A DNA stretch of 30,706 nucleotides from positions 1 to 30,706 of IMG/VR virus record IMGVR_UViG_3300031857_016441; one strand, written 5' to 3'. This document shows, in pieces, positions 1 through 7,768 of the stretch. Position 1 is the first letter of the stretch. The number at the start of each line of letters is the position of its first letter. Below the pieces are notes generated by a model. That model ran no database searches and was not told the DNA's origin. It was given only the letters and a program-made list of their open reading frames with translations. This DNA is from a virus. Made by a program: the position numbers and the translations under genes.

Positions 1-29
1 CCATTTGAGATTCTTGTTATTAATGCCAT
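1..29 (-). CDS. Possible start of a gene cut by the left window edge
   Basis: An ATG at 29-27 opens a frame that stays open to the window edge and would encode MALITRISN. It follows the bS21 gene by about 100 bases in the same direction, and the bases just before the ATG are A/T-rich like the other leaders here. Nine codons are too few to identify a family, and the frame could be chance. Confidence 0.35.
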
Positions 30-131
30 TTTATAATTCTTGTTGAATATTATTAGTTACCTACATAAATATATTCTAAATGTAAAATAACTATTGTGAT
101 TAATTATCCAAGAATGATTAATCTCTATTTT
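30..131. other. Short non-coding gap after bS21
   Basis: This 102-base A/T-rich gap is the largest space without a recognised gene. On the minus strand it holds TATATTTA (66-73), which resembles a Bacteroidota -7 box, about 36 bases before the possible ATG at 29, but I find no TTTG -33 box at the right distance. GATTAAT-type arms at 98-104 and 116-123 could form a weak AT stem, but no clear T-run follows it, so I do not call a terminator. Confidence 0.3.
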
Positions 132-353
132 TTACTTTTGCGGGTTAGATACGGATGGTAAATTTTTATTATACTTCTCTTTTCTAATTGCTTTTTGTGT
201 TTGCTCTCTTTTAATCGTTGTTGGTTTTTTATACTCCTTTCTATCCCTTAATTCCTGAATATGTCCGGATTTAATAACCTTTCTTTTAAATTCTTTAAGA
301 GCTTTATTGATGTCCTGGTTTTTACAGTCCACTATAACAAGTGTTACTCCCAT
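132..353 (-). CDS. rpsU: Phage-encoded 30S ribosomal protein bS21
   Basis: This 73-residue basic protein matches bS21, the small-subunit protein that sits near the 3' end of 16S rRNA and the anti-Shine-Dalgarno sequence. The family signature is clear: ALKEFKRK at 18-25, KSG at 28-30, ELRDR at 34-38, Y41 followed by KKPT, then KRE and a lysine/arginine-rich tail ending near K63. The length is normal, with a short extra tail (64-73). It lies one base after the HAD gene's stop, as the last complete gene of the run. Phage bS21 genes are known from several large and marine phages; the usual proposal is that they replace the host protein in ribosomes during infection. Identity is secure; the role here is inference. 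Confidence 0.93.
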   Translation of the reverse strand: MGVTLVIVDCKNQDINKALKEFKRKVIKSGHIQELRDRKEYKKPTTIKREQTQKAIRKEKYNKNLPSVSNPQK

Positions 354-354
354 A

Positions 355-888
355 TTAAGAGTGTTTTATATGTTGTATTTTTTGTTTTACATTCGGATAT
401 CCCTTAAGTCTCTTTCTTACAGCATCTACATTTTTAAGGGAATCATCAACAAAGAATACATCATCGTATCCCTCATCTTTCACCTTTGTTTCTATCCAAT
501 CTGCTTTCTTTTCAGGGTTGTTATCACCTAATGCAACTACTTCGATATTTCTAATACCTAAATCTCTAATAAAATCGTAAACAGGTTTATATGCTGAACG
601 TGCAGTCAGAATGTAAATAGTTCTACCACTATCCGCTGCTGACATTCTCTTTAATAGCTCAAAATATCCTTTAATTAATTTTGGTTCGGTTACCTTTTGA
701 AAATCGGTATAATCCATTACGTCACCCGGTCTCTCTTTGTAAACTGCATATTGACCAGGACTTAATTTTGATTTCTTACCGTCTTTGTGAGTTACATATA
801 TAAAAGAGTTTGTTTTGACAAGAGTGTCATCAAAATCAAATATTCTTAATTTTTTGTCTTCGGTAAATAGTGTTCTTGATATTGGCAT
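355..888 (-). CDS. HAD-superfamily phosphatase (polynucleotide-phosphatase-like)
   Basis: This 177-residue protein has the HAD phosphohydrolase core. Motif I is FDFDDTLV with nucleophile D18 and acid/base D20; motif II is in ILTARS near residue 97; motif IV is FFVDDS near residues 145-150. There is only a small cap insert. Such compact phage HAD proteins with a DFDDT motif are often compared with the phosphatase half of T4 polynucleotide kinase, but no kinase P-loop is present here. The substrate is unknown: a nucleic-acid end, a nucleotide or a sugar phosphate are all possible. It sits between a membrane-anchored coiled-coil gene (one-base gap) and bS21, so it may belong to a general takeover set rather than the glycan island. 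Confidence 0.8.
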   Translation of the reverse strand: MPISRTLFTEDKKLRIFDFDDTLVKTNSFIYVTHKDGKKSKLSPGQYAVYKERPGDVMDYTDFQKVTEPKLIKGYFELLKRMSAADSGRTIYILTARSAYKPVYDFIRDLGIRNIEVVALGDNNPEKKADWIETKVKDEGYDDVFFVDDSLKNVDAVRKRLKGYPNVKQKIQHIKHS

Positions 889-889
889 A

Positions 890-1201
890 TTATCCGTTAA
901 GTAATTTTTTGTTTCTTGGAGTCTTTACTAATTTATCATTTTCTTTGGTAAGGAATTCCACTTTAACACTCAATTCAGCTACTTTAGCTGTCATATCTAA
1001 AACCATCTTTCTTAATTCATCCTTTTCTTTAGAAGATGCTGTAAGAAGTGCTTCTAATTTAGTAATACGGTCTTTGCAATCATGTCTGATAAACTCGTCA
1101 TCTTTCTCCTTACGCATTGCTCTCTTTTCATAGTAACGAAATGCGGTTGTTCCACTTAATACTGTGATTGCCGTTATTAATACCGAATATATGTTTTCCA
1201 T
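890..1201 (-). CDS. Small membrane-anchored coiled-coil protein
   Basis: This 103-residue protein is of unknown function. Residues about 4-22 form one hydrophobic segment, followed by a positively charged patch (RYYEKRAMRKEK), so the long C-terminal part probably lies in the cytoplasm. Residues about 45-90 have heptad-like spacing of leucine, valine and isoleucine with many lysines and glutamates, indicating a coiled coil. A holin, an inner-membrane spanin component or a membrane tether are all compatible with this layout, but no lysis gene lies next to it. It follows the preceding gene directly (stop at 1202). Confidence 0.6.
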   Translation of the reverse strand: MENIYSVLITAITVLSGTTAFRYYEKRAMRKEKDDEFIRHDCKDRITKLEALLTASSKEKDELRKMVLDMTAKVAELSVKVEFLTKENDKLVKTPRNKKLLNG

Positions 1202-1531
1202 TTAGATGTCTTTTTGTGGTTCTTCTTCAGTTTGAGGTAACGCCGCCGCAACTCTTTCATTTCCTTTTTTATCAAAGTATTCTTTCACATACTTTAATCT
1301 CTTTTCAGTATCCAAAATCTCGCGATAATCCATATCCATGAGGTCATTAAGAATCTGACCTCTGTTTGATGTCTTTTTTCCAGTAACTACAATAGCTACT
1401 TGCTTCTTTGTAGATGGAGTACCTCTATCATAGTATTTCATAATAGCTTTAAGGTGTGTATCGTTAATACCCATCTCTTTTATGAAATTTTCTCTTATAA
1501 TACTTCTAATTTTATCTTTAATATTTGCCAT
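1202..1531 (-). CDS. Unknown 109-aa protein
   Basis: I do not recognise this protein. It is charged and probably helical, with no membrane segment or catalytic motif, and a short acidic tail (EEEPQKD). The N-terminus resembles phage proteins that begin with an amphipathic 'IKDKIRSIIRE' helix, but this does not define a family. It stands 33 bases after the last gene of the glycan island, one of the larger gaps in this compact region, and so may head a short separate unit with the coiled-coil, HAD and bS21 genes. Confidence 0.6.
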   Translation of the reverse strand: MANIKDKIRSIIRENFIKEMGINDTHLKAIMKYYDRGTPSTKKQVAIVVTGKKTSNRGQILNDLMDMDYREILDTEKRLKYVKEYFDKKGNERVAAALPQTEEEPQKDI

Positions 1532-1552
1532 TTTTACATGAAATTATAGATA

Positions 1553-1560
1553 TAAATATA
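1553..1560 (-). promoter_or_regulatory. Weak -7-like box before the 109-aa gene
   Basis: On the minus strand 1560-1553 reads TATATTTA, one mismatch from the Bacteroidota -7 consensus TAnnTTTG. It lies 21 bases before the ATG at 1531, close to the distances of the two better promoters in this window. No TTTG appears 19-21 bases upstream, so this is only a possible site. Confidence 0.22.
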
Positions 1561-1564
1561 ATTT

Positions 1565-2461
1565 TTAGGAATTAGGGGTATTTTTTTCAATCAATTTTAC
1601 AGCAAAGTCCCTAATAAGATTTGGTCCCAATGAATTCGCTTTATCATAAAACTCTTTTTTTCTATCAATTGGTTTTATTTTACCATTAAATGATGGAATT
1701 CTGTTTTCATAATCCTCCGTTATATACAAACCATCCAAAACATATTGCTGAATATCATATCCCAATTTTAAACCCACTTTTCCAGCTTCCATTCCATATG
1801 TATCTTCGGGACCATATCCACCAAATTCTTCAGGTATTGTAACAAATTCCCAAAATGATTTAGAATATAAGGTATGCATCCCACACCCAAATTTAATAGT
1901 AGGAATTCTTTGTGCTACCATTTTACCAACCTGCTGCGTATATGCACCATCAATCATTTTCTTATCGAGTGCATATCCATATACCGCATCTTTGTAATCC
2001 GAATGACATAAAACATCCCAACTGGCATCCCACCATTTTGCAAGAGAAGGTGAAACTATATACATACCATCTAATTGATAAGATACATCTAATTGATATC
2101 TAAGCTGCAACTCGTGAAATAGGATATCAGTATCACAAAATATAAACTGGTCATAATCTAATTTATAACTCTCTCTTTTTTGTTGAGTAGTTCCCCAGCA
2201 CGATTCATCCAGTATAATTTCATTTATGTTTTTAATACCATTAAAAAGTATAGCGAAACGGCTAACAAAGTATCCTTGCTTATATTCGCTATTTTCCCAA
2301 TCTGTTAATTTTGGATTTAAATTAAGAGTTACTTTGAATGTAATATCATCATTTTCATTTGTGTAAACCAATGCACGTCTAAATTGAAACATCAATCGTT
2401 CAACCATTTCCAATTCGGATGGCATAACGTGTATGCAAATAAGTGTTTTTTTCTTAGCCAT
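1565..2461 (-). CDS. GT-A-type glycosyltransferase-like protein
   Basis: This 298-residue protein looks like a GT-A fold glycosyltransferase. The strand FIFCDTDILF supplies a D-x-D pair (D110, D112), the usual metal and nucleotide-sugar ligands, and a later GGYGPEDTYGMEAG segment resembles the 'G-ED' acceptor-side motif of GT2/GT7-like enzymes. The N-terminal LICIHVMPSELEM replaces the more common 'vvIPtyN' strand, so it is divergent from classic GT2. No membrane segment is seen. Its start overlaps the stop of the upstream GT2 gene by one base (TAATG), suggesting coupled translation. It is the last gene of the glycan island. Donor and acceptor cannot be read from the sequence. Confidence 0.7.
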   Translation of the reverse strand: MAKKKTLICIHVMPSELEMVERLMFQFRRALVYTNENDDITFKVTLNLNPKLTDWENSEYKQGYFVSRFAILFNGIKNINEIILDESCWGTTQQKRESYKLDYDQFIFCDTDILFHELQLRYQLDVSYQLDGMYIVSPSLAKWWDASWDVLCHSDYKDAVYGYALDKKMIDGAYTQQVGKMVAQRIPTIKFGCGMHTLYSKSFWEFVTIPEEFGGYGPEDTYGMEAGKVGLKLGYDIQQYVLDGLYITEDYENRIPSFNGKIKPIDRKKEFYDKANSLGPNLIRDFAVKLIEKNTPNS

Positions 2462-3693
2462 TAAAATACGTTTTTAAAGAATGGAACTACCATGTCTTTT
2501 GTTCTTAAATTAAATATGTGTAGTTGGAATATATCCCACTCAAAGCTTCCCAATGAATCAGTTTGCTGAATTATAAATGGTATGTTTTTTATAAATGTTG
2601 TAAAATGTTCGTTGGTTATTTTAGAACCGTCAAACATAATTTGCACATCACCTTTCATTTCATCACCAATCGAATGAACTTTACTCGTAATATCAAACAT
2701 AGATTCTGTTTGCTCACTATTAACATAATCCACATACATACAATCGACATAGATATTATCACACCAAGGTTCTAAAGCTTTTAATAATTGTGGATGACAG
2801 TTATGAACCACAAATGTAGTATCGTATCGGTTTGGAACGATTGGCATCATTAACTCATCATGTAATACATCAGTATGCCACTTTCTCCACCACTCTTTAA
2901 ATTTATTTTGACGAAGTTTTGTGTATTCTTCTGAATCTTTTGGTTTGTACCACTTTGTCCCATCTGGTAAATCTATTACCCTTTCAATTTCAATACCATC
3001 TTTGAAACGGCTACCTCTACACGTCATATGATATACAAAAGCATCTCTACTTTGTATTAACTCATATTGTTGTAAATGAAATCTATTGAATATATCAGAA
3101 TCTTCTAATTCCATAGGTGCAAACAATTTATCATGTCCACCGATGCACACAAAATCTTCTTTATATAACATCCAAGGTGCAAATATACCTTGAGTTGTTT
3201 TACCTTCGGTTACATATTCGGTTTCATAAACGAACTTTTGAAATGCACGATTATCAAATGATTCCGGCTCCATTCCAAAATCCTCCACATACTTTTCAGG
3301 ACCGGGTGGATGTAATGGTGGTTCGATACGAGTAGCACTTACTACTGATAATGGTTTCAAGTGTTTTAGCATATTACCTACATAATTTTGTGTTACAATC
3401 ATATCCGAATGTAAAATACTAACAACCGGTGTTTCTGCTAATTGAATACCTTTATCATATAGAACCGTATGCCCAACTCTTTCAGGTCCTTCGTTTCTAT
3501 ATCCTTTAATATACGGATGTTTATCTTCCATCAATTGTACCCATTCCCAAGTCCCATCGGTTGAAGCATCATCTAATATTATTATATTGTGAGTATCACC
3601 ATAGCAATCTTCAATACTATTTACAGCTTGCTTTAAATATTTTACATTATTCCTACAAGGAATTATAAATGTTATACGTTGATATTTTGTCAT
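2461..3693 (-). CDS. GT2-family glycosyltransferase
   Basis: This 410-residue protein has a clear GT2 N-terminal domain: the strand ITFIIPCRNN, then IIILDDASTDGTW (37-49), and a metal-site region SILHSDMIV in which H-S-D (95-97) stands where D-x-D is usual. The acceptor-side motif ELEDSDIFNRF follows at about residues 214-224. A C-terminal extension of roughly 130 residues beyond the catalytic domain (from about 280) has no family I recognise and may bind the acceptor. The start shares one base with the stop of the upstream fusion gene, so translation is probably coupled. Family assignment is confident; the sugar transferred is unknown. Confidence 0.85.
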   Translation of the reverse strand: MTKYQRITFIIPCRNNVKYLKQAVNSIEDCYGDTHNIIILDDASTDGTWEWVQLMEDKHPYIKGYRNEGPERVGHTVLYDKGIQLAETPVVSILHSDMIVTQNYVGNMLKHLKPLSVVSATRIEPPLHPPGPEKYVEDFGMEPESFDNRAFQKFVYETEYVTEGKTTQGIFAPWMLYKEDFVCIGGHDKLFAPMELEDSDIFNRFHLQQYELIQSRDAFVYHMTCRGSRFKDGIEIERVIDLPDGTKWYKPKDSEEYTKLRQNKFKEWWRKWHTDVLHDELMMPIVPNRYDTTFVVHNCHPQLLKALEPWCDNIYVDCMYVDYVNSEQTESMFDITSKVHSIGDEMKGDVQIMFDGSKITNEHFTTFIKNIPFIIQQTDSLGSFEWDIFQLHIFNLRTKDMVVPFFKNVF

Positions 3694-5057
3694 TATTTCT
3701 TATAATTTTCTAAATAGTATTTTAAATCTTCCGGTGTTCCCAATCCCCACATCTTATCAATGTTGAATGTTTTTATTTTCTTACCATCTCCAATTGCTTC
3801 ATTGAAAGTAGGGCAAGTATAGAATTCATTATTAGTTCTGATATTCTTACTAATCATTTGTTCTGCATACTTAACATAATCAGAACCCTTTGCCCAATAA
3901 TAAACACCAACAGTTGCGATATCCGAAATTGGATTCTTCTCTGCTACTTCGGTTACATACCCATATTCATCTACTTTAGCGAATGACCATTTAGGGTGTG
4001 TTGCTGTAAATGTTAGAATGCCACCATCAACTTTTTGTTCAATCATCTTATACATAAACTCATTACTATCCCACTCTACGAATTGGTCAGAGTTTGCCAT
4101 AACTAACGGAGAATCGTTATCAATGAATTCTTTTGCTAATAAAGTTGTACACGCTGCACCTTCCGTCATACCATCCACTTCCACAATCTTACAATTAGGA
4201 GTGATTAAGTTTAGGAGAGTATCCAGGTTATACTTCTCTCTATGTTCTTTTTGTACTACATAAATAAATGTAGCATCTATGTTTAGGTTATCTACTACAA
4301 CTTGAATCATTGGTTTGCCTTCCACATCAATTAGTGGTTTTGGAAATGTATATCCAGCTTGTTGGAATCTACTTCCTGCTCCTGCCATTGGGATAAGAAC
4401 GTTCATCTTACCACCTTGCCATTTTGGTATGCTCATAGGTTTTGTTTGCTCTAATTTACGAATAATTTTTGATATTTCCAAATCATATGGATTATCAACT
4501 CTCAATACACTTGCTCTACTTCTACTTGCCGCTAATAATCCAGGTGGAGAATCTTCAACTATTAGAGTTTCCTCTGGTAGTACACCCATCATACTCATCG
4601 CCTTCCAATACATTTCAGGATGTGGTTTGCTATTTTTTACATCCTCATTAGAGAGGATTAAATCCATATACTCAATTAATCCTATCTTTGATAACATAAC
4701 CAATACAGACCTTCTAATTGAGTTTGAACAACATGCTAACTTATATCCTCTATCTCTTAATTCTTTGAAAACCGAAACCAGTACATGATTAGTTTGTAAT
4801 TGAGAAATAGCTTCTATTGTTAGATGTTGTTTTCTATACCAGATATCCTCATACAATGTAGAATTTAATCCCTTATTCTTCGTAAGTAATTCTAACTTCT
4901 GTGTTGTTTTTAATCCATCGTAAATTGAAAGATGTTCCGATTCAGTAATTACATATTTTTCATCAATTTCTTTTAGTGCCTGATTTAATGTATCATAGTG
5001 GATTTGTTTGGCCTCTACCAATACACCATCCAAATCAAATATTATTAATTTTGTCAT
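3693..5057 (-). CDS. HAD phosphatase-sugar nucleotidyltransferase fusion
   Basis: Two enzymes are joined in one 454-residue chain. Residues 1 to about 205 are a beta-phosphoglucomutase-type HAD domain: FDLDGVLVE with D8 and D10, CSNS (S111), K144 in KPHPE, and VEDSPPG (168-173). Residues about 218-454 are a nucleotidyltransferase of the glucose-1-phosphate uridylyl/thymidylyltransferase type: LIPMAGAGSRF (221-231), PKPL with K240, and MANSDQ in place of the usual metal-binding strand with aspartate. The chain could therefore process a sugar phosphate and activate it as a nucleotide sugar. This kind of pairing fits a heptose or deoxy-sugar route with the kinase at 6594-7349, but neither the sugar nor the nucleotide can be assigned. 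Confidence 0.87.
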   Translation of the reverse strand: MTKLIIFDLDGVLVEAKQIHYDTLNQALKEIDEKYVITESEHLSIYDGLKTTQKLELLTKNKGLNSTLYEDIWYRKQHLTIEAISQLQTNHVLVSVFKELRDRGYKLACCSNSIRRSVLVMLSKIGLIEYMDLILSNEDVKNSKPHPEMYWKAMSMMGVLPEETLIVEDSPPGLLAASRSRASVLRVDNPYDLEISKIIRKLEQTKPMSIPKWQGGKMNVLIPMAGAGSRFQQAGYTFPKPLIDVEGKPMIQVVVDNLNIDATFIYVVQKEHREKYNLDTLLNLITPNCKIVEVDGMTEGAACTTLLAKEFIDNDSPLVMANSDQFVEWDSNEFMYKMIEQKVDGGILTFTATHPKWSFAKVDEYGYVTEVAEKNPISDIATVGVYYWAKGSDYVKYAEQMISKNIRTNNEFYTCPTFNEAIGDGKKIKTFNIDKMWGLGTPEDLKYYLENYKK

Positions 5058-5058
5058 A

Positions 5059-6594
5059 TTATAATTTTATTTTTAAAGATTCCGATAACCCATATGTTTT
5101 CGTTATTGTATTTTCTATTGTTTCCATATTTTGCTTATGATGCAATTCTATCATATCTTTTTTAGAAAACGTTTCATATTTTTTTAAAAATAAGTTTTTA
5201 TCAAAATAATCTAGACCAATACCAACGCAAGTATAACCATGCCAACTAAAAAAACTGGTTTTAAAATAATTTAAGTTAGTAAAATCACTTGCAACCGGGC
5301 ATTCATTTTTCCATTTTTCATGCATAACTTTCAATGAAGGTTTCATTGGTGCTTGTTCCGTATAATATTTCCAAAATTCAGTGTCCTTTCGTTTTGTCAG
5401 ATAATGAAATTGTAAAAAATTTAAAATATCATCATTCATTTCGCAGAATCTATTATTGTACAATTCAACAATTTCATCGGTTGGATTATTTAAATCATAC
5501 CGATTTAATAAATCTAATTGAGTTATTGTTATCCATATTGAAGTTGCTTCCAATGGTTCGGTAAACCCGGTACTCAATCCTATACCAATACAATTATTTA
5601 CCCAAACTTTTTTGAAAGAACCCGCTTTAAAATTGATATTTTTAATTACCGATATTGGGTGTCCTAAATAATCTTCAACTTCTTTTTTTGCTTCATCTGG
5701 GTTAATGTACTTGTTATCGAAAATATACCCACACCCATGTCTAGATTGTAAAGGTGTTATCCACATCCAACCATATTTCATTGCAATTGCTCTAGTGTAT
5801 GGTTTTATATCTTTATCGGATGGTAGAAAAAATGGTATTACTGAATTTACAGTCAGATGTTCTTCATACGATTTCCATTCGGTTTTGTATAATCCACCAA
5901 GTACTAATCTTTTAAATCCTGTACAATCAAATACAAAGTCACATTTTATATTTTCTTTACTTTTTAAATGTATAATATCAATGTCACCTTTTTCATTTTG
6001 TGTGAAACTATCTACAATACCTTCTATTCGTTTAACACCTCTTTTTTCCGCCAAATTTCTAAAATATTTAGCACCCAACGATGCATCAAATTGCAAAGCA
6101 TAATAATTGGCTAATTCTAAATTATTTCCACTTTTAACAAATGGAGATTTATTATGTTTTAACAATGCATTCGATAATACACAATCATTTAGTGATAAAT
6201 TGTTTTTAATCAAATATCCGATGTATTCGTTTCCAATTGAAGTATCATACGGGGTTGTATTTGCATCATTAAAACTATAAGGAGAGCTTTTACTATTTGT
6301 AACTCCAAATGCGTGAAAATAGCTATTACCATCCCCATTCCAATTTTCAAAATTAATTCCTATCTTATAAGCTGCATTTGTTTTAGCAACAAAATCATTA
6401 AAATCAATTTTTAATTGTGCTAACGTTGATATGAATATAGGTATCGTGCTTTCACCCGCTCCCAATATACCAATTTCCGCACTCTCTACAACTTTTATAT
6501 CGGTATCTGAACCAAATAGTTTATTGGTGTACAAAGCAGTCAACCACCCTGCCGTGCCACCACCAATTATTACTATTTGTTTTATCTTGCTCAC
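5059..6594 (-). CDS. Flavin-dependent halogenase (tryptophan-halogenase family)
   Basis: This 511-residue protein, a normal length for the family, carries its diagnostic features: an FAD-binding GGGTAGW (11-17) right at the N-terminus, GAGEST (45-50), a lysine in YKIGINFENW (K77) that aligns with the catalytic lysine of PrnA/RebH, and a W-x-W segment GWMWITP (275-281) in which threonine replaces isoleucine of WxWxIP. GFTEPLEATS (343-352) gives the glutamate (E349) that aligns with the catalytic glutamate, with alanine where serine is usual. Such enzymes use FADH2, O2 and halide to halogenate electron-rich substrates. The start is GTG at 6594-6592, overlapping the upstream TAG by one base; it sits just before the FAD strand, so I accept it. 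No flavin reductase is seen nearby. Confidence 0.88.
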   Translation of the reverse strand: MSKIKQIVIIGGGTAGWLTALYTNKLFGSDTDIKVVESAEIGILGAGESTIPIFISTLAQLKIDFNDFVAKTNAAYKIGINFENWNGDGNSYFHAFGVTNSKSSPYSFNDANTTPYDTSIGNEYIGYLIKNNLSLNDCVLSNALLKHNKSPFVKSGNNLELANYYALQFDASLGAKYFRNLAEKRGVKRIEGIVDSFTQNEKGDIDIIHLKSKENIKCDFVFDCTGFKRLVLGGLYKTEWKSYEEHLTVNSVIPFFLPSDKDIKPYTRAIAMKYGWMWITPLQSRHGCGYIFDNKYINPDEAKKEVEDYLGHPISVIKNINFKAGSFKKVWVNNCIGIGLSTGFTEPLEATSIWITITQLDLLNRYDLNNPTDEIVELYNNRFCEMNDDILNFLQFHYLTKRKDTEFWKYYTEQAPMKPSLKVMHEKWKNECPVASDFTNLNYFKTSFFSWHGYTCVGIGLDYFDKNLFLKKYETFSKKDMIELHHKQNMETIENTITKTYGLSESLKIKL

Positions 6595-7349
6595 TAAAAT
6601 ACTTTTAAGTGTTTACCAACTTTGGTTACTCCTTTGTGTTGAACGGCAATTGTTGCGCATTCATTTCCATAAAGTATTGCACTTTCTATATCATTAGTTC
6701 TACAATATTGTATTGTTAATGCTGATATAAATGAATCTCCTGCACCACTATTATCCCTAACCTCAACTTCCTGTACATTGTATTCTTTATCCATATACTT
6801 ACATCCCTTTCCACTCATAGTTACAATTAACTTATCGTAGAACTCTTTGAAGTATTGCCCAGCTGCAATATTGTTTTCATACTCATGTTCATTTATCTTA
6901 ATAAATCTAGCACCTAACATTTTCTCATTCACAATCTTTTTAGTATCAATGAATACCGTATCATGCTTTGAGCAAATGTACTGAATGTCATCATACTCTA
7001 AAAATCCTTTGTTGTAATCCGATATGATAACTGCACAATAGTTTTCGAATGGAATGTGTTCTATGCCTTCAATTCTTTTTGATTTAGTAGAATCGGAATC
7101 TACTCTAATAATTTGGTGATTGGTTTTTTCCTCTACATATCTTGTTTTGGTAATAACTTCTTGATTTGTAATTAAATCAACTTCAACCCCCAATGATTCT
7201 ATGTTCTCATATACATTAGCTGCCATCCCACCTGTTTCAGTCTTTCTTTTAGGAATGAATACAGGAACAGGTGCTTCAGGACACAGCCTATTGGCTGTAC
7301 CATAAATGAATACATCTTTACAACTATCTCCTATAACTAATATTTTCAT
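6594..7349 (-). CDS. PfkB sugar kinase, heptose-7-phosphate-kinase-like
   Basis: This 251-residue kinase most resembles the kinase half of HldE/RfaE, which makes D-glycero-D-manno-heptose 1,7-bisphosphate. Specific matches are RLCPEAPVPVF (21-31), GGMAANV (40-46), SDYNKGFL (110-117), KINEHEYE (151-158) and DNSGAGDSF (199-207) with the catalytic aspartate D205. It is shorter than a typical HldE kinase domain (about 310-330), with less sequence between residues 60 and 100, and lacks the C-terminal cytidylyltransferase. A nucleotidyltransferase lies two genes downstream, in the HAD fusion. Assignment to PfkB is firm; heptose 7-phosphate as substrate is inferred from the motifs. Confidence 0.85.
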   Translation of the reverse strand: MKILVIGDSCKDVFIYGTANRLCPEAPVPVFIPKRKTETGGMAANVYENIESLGVEVDLITNQEVITKTRYVEEKTNHQIIRVDSDSTKSKRIEGIEHIPFENYCAVIISDYNKGFLEYDDIQYICSKHDTVFIDTKKIVNEKMLGARFIKINEHEYENNIAAGQYFKEFYDKLIVTMSGKGCKYMDKEYNVQEVEVRDNSGAGDSFISALTIQYCRTNDIESAILYGNECATIAVQHKGVTKVGKHLKVF

Positions 7350-7361
7350 AACTTTTTTATT

Positions 7362-7766
7362 TTACCAGCTTATTTCCCAATCTTTAAAATCGGCTGCTAA
7401 GCAATCAATTTTGTAATCTTTTCTACCACCCATAACTTCTTGAATCTTATTTTTAGCTACGTTACGGATGCCATTCAATCCATGTGTTAATTCTAAATTG
7501 TTACCATCTTTAATTCCCTTACGATAGTTTGATTCATTGTGCCAAATATGCAAGTTCATTTGTGATAATACTACAATTGCTCTGATTGTTTCTGCGGTGA
7601 TTGGTTCTTTGCTTTCATTCAAATATAATTGAATATCATGCACAATTGCTTTAATTTCTTCTCCGTATTCTGCTTTGTGTTCGGCTATAAATACTTCTTT
7701 CAATTGTACGATAGATAATCTATCTACTAATTCACTCAATGTTGGTAAATACTTTCTTTCTTCCAT
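7362..7766 (-). CDS. Small helical protein, possibly DUF4254-like
   Basis: This 134-residue protein appears fully helical. The pattern LSELVDRLSIVQLKEVF near the start, then NLHIWHNESNYRKG and HGLNGIRNVAKNKIQE, recalls the DUF4254 family, small helical proteins often found beside lipopolysaccharide genes in Bacteroidota. I make that link from remembered sequence patterns only. No catalytic motif is evident. It lies 2 bases after the SDR gene and 12 bases before the kinase gene, so it is expressed with sugar-activation enzymes and may be an accessory or binding protein for that pathway. Confidence 0.55.
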   Translation of the reverse strand: MEERKYLPTLSELVDRLSIVQLKEVFIAEHKAEYGEEIKAIVHDIQLYLNESKEPITAETIRAIVVLSQMNLHIWHNESNYRKGIKDGNNLELTHGLNGIRNVAKNKIQEVMGGRKDYKIDCLAADFKDWEISW

Positions 7767-7768
7767 AA

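Noticed and set aside
98-123. Inverted repeat as terminator after bS21
   Set aside because: The arms are 7 bases of A/T-rich sequence and no T-run follows on the minus strand, so the stem would be too weak.
4315-4788. 157-aa open frame on the plus strand
   Set aside because: It lies wholly antisense to the HAD-nucleotidyltransferase fusion gene, has no recognisable motif, and its amino-acid make-up is what the reverse complement of a coding strand gives.
5705-6103. 132-aa open frame on the plus strand
   Set aside because: It is antisense to the halogenase gene and matches nothing; treated as a shadow.
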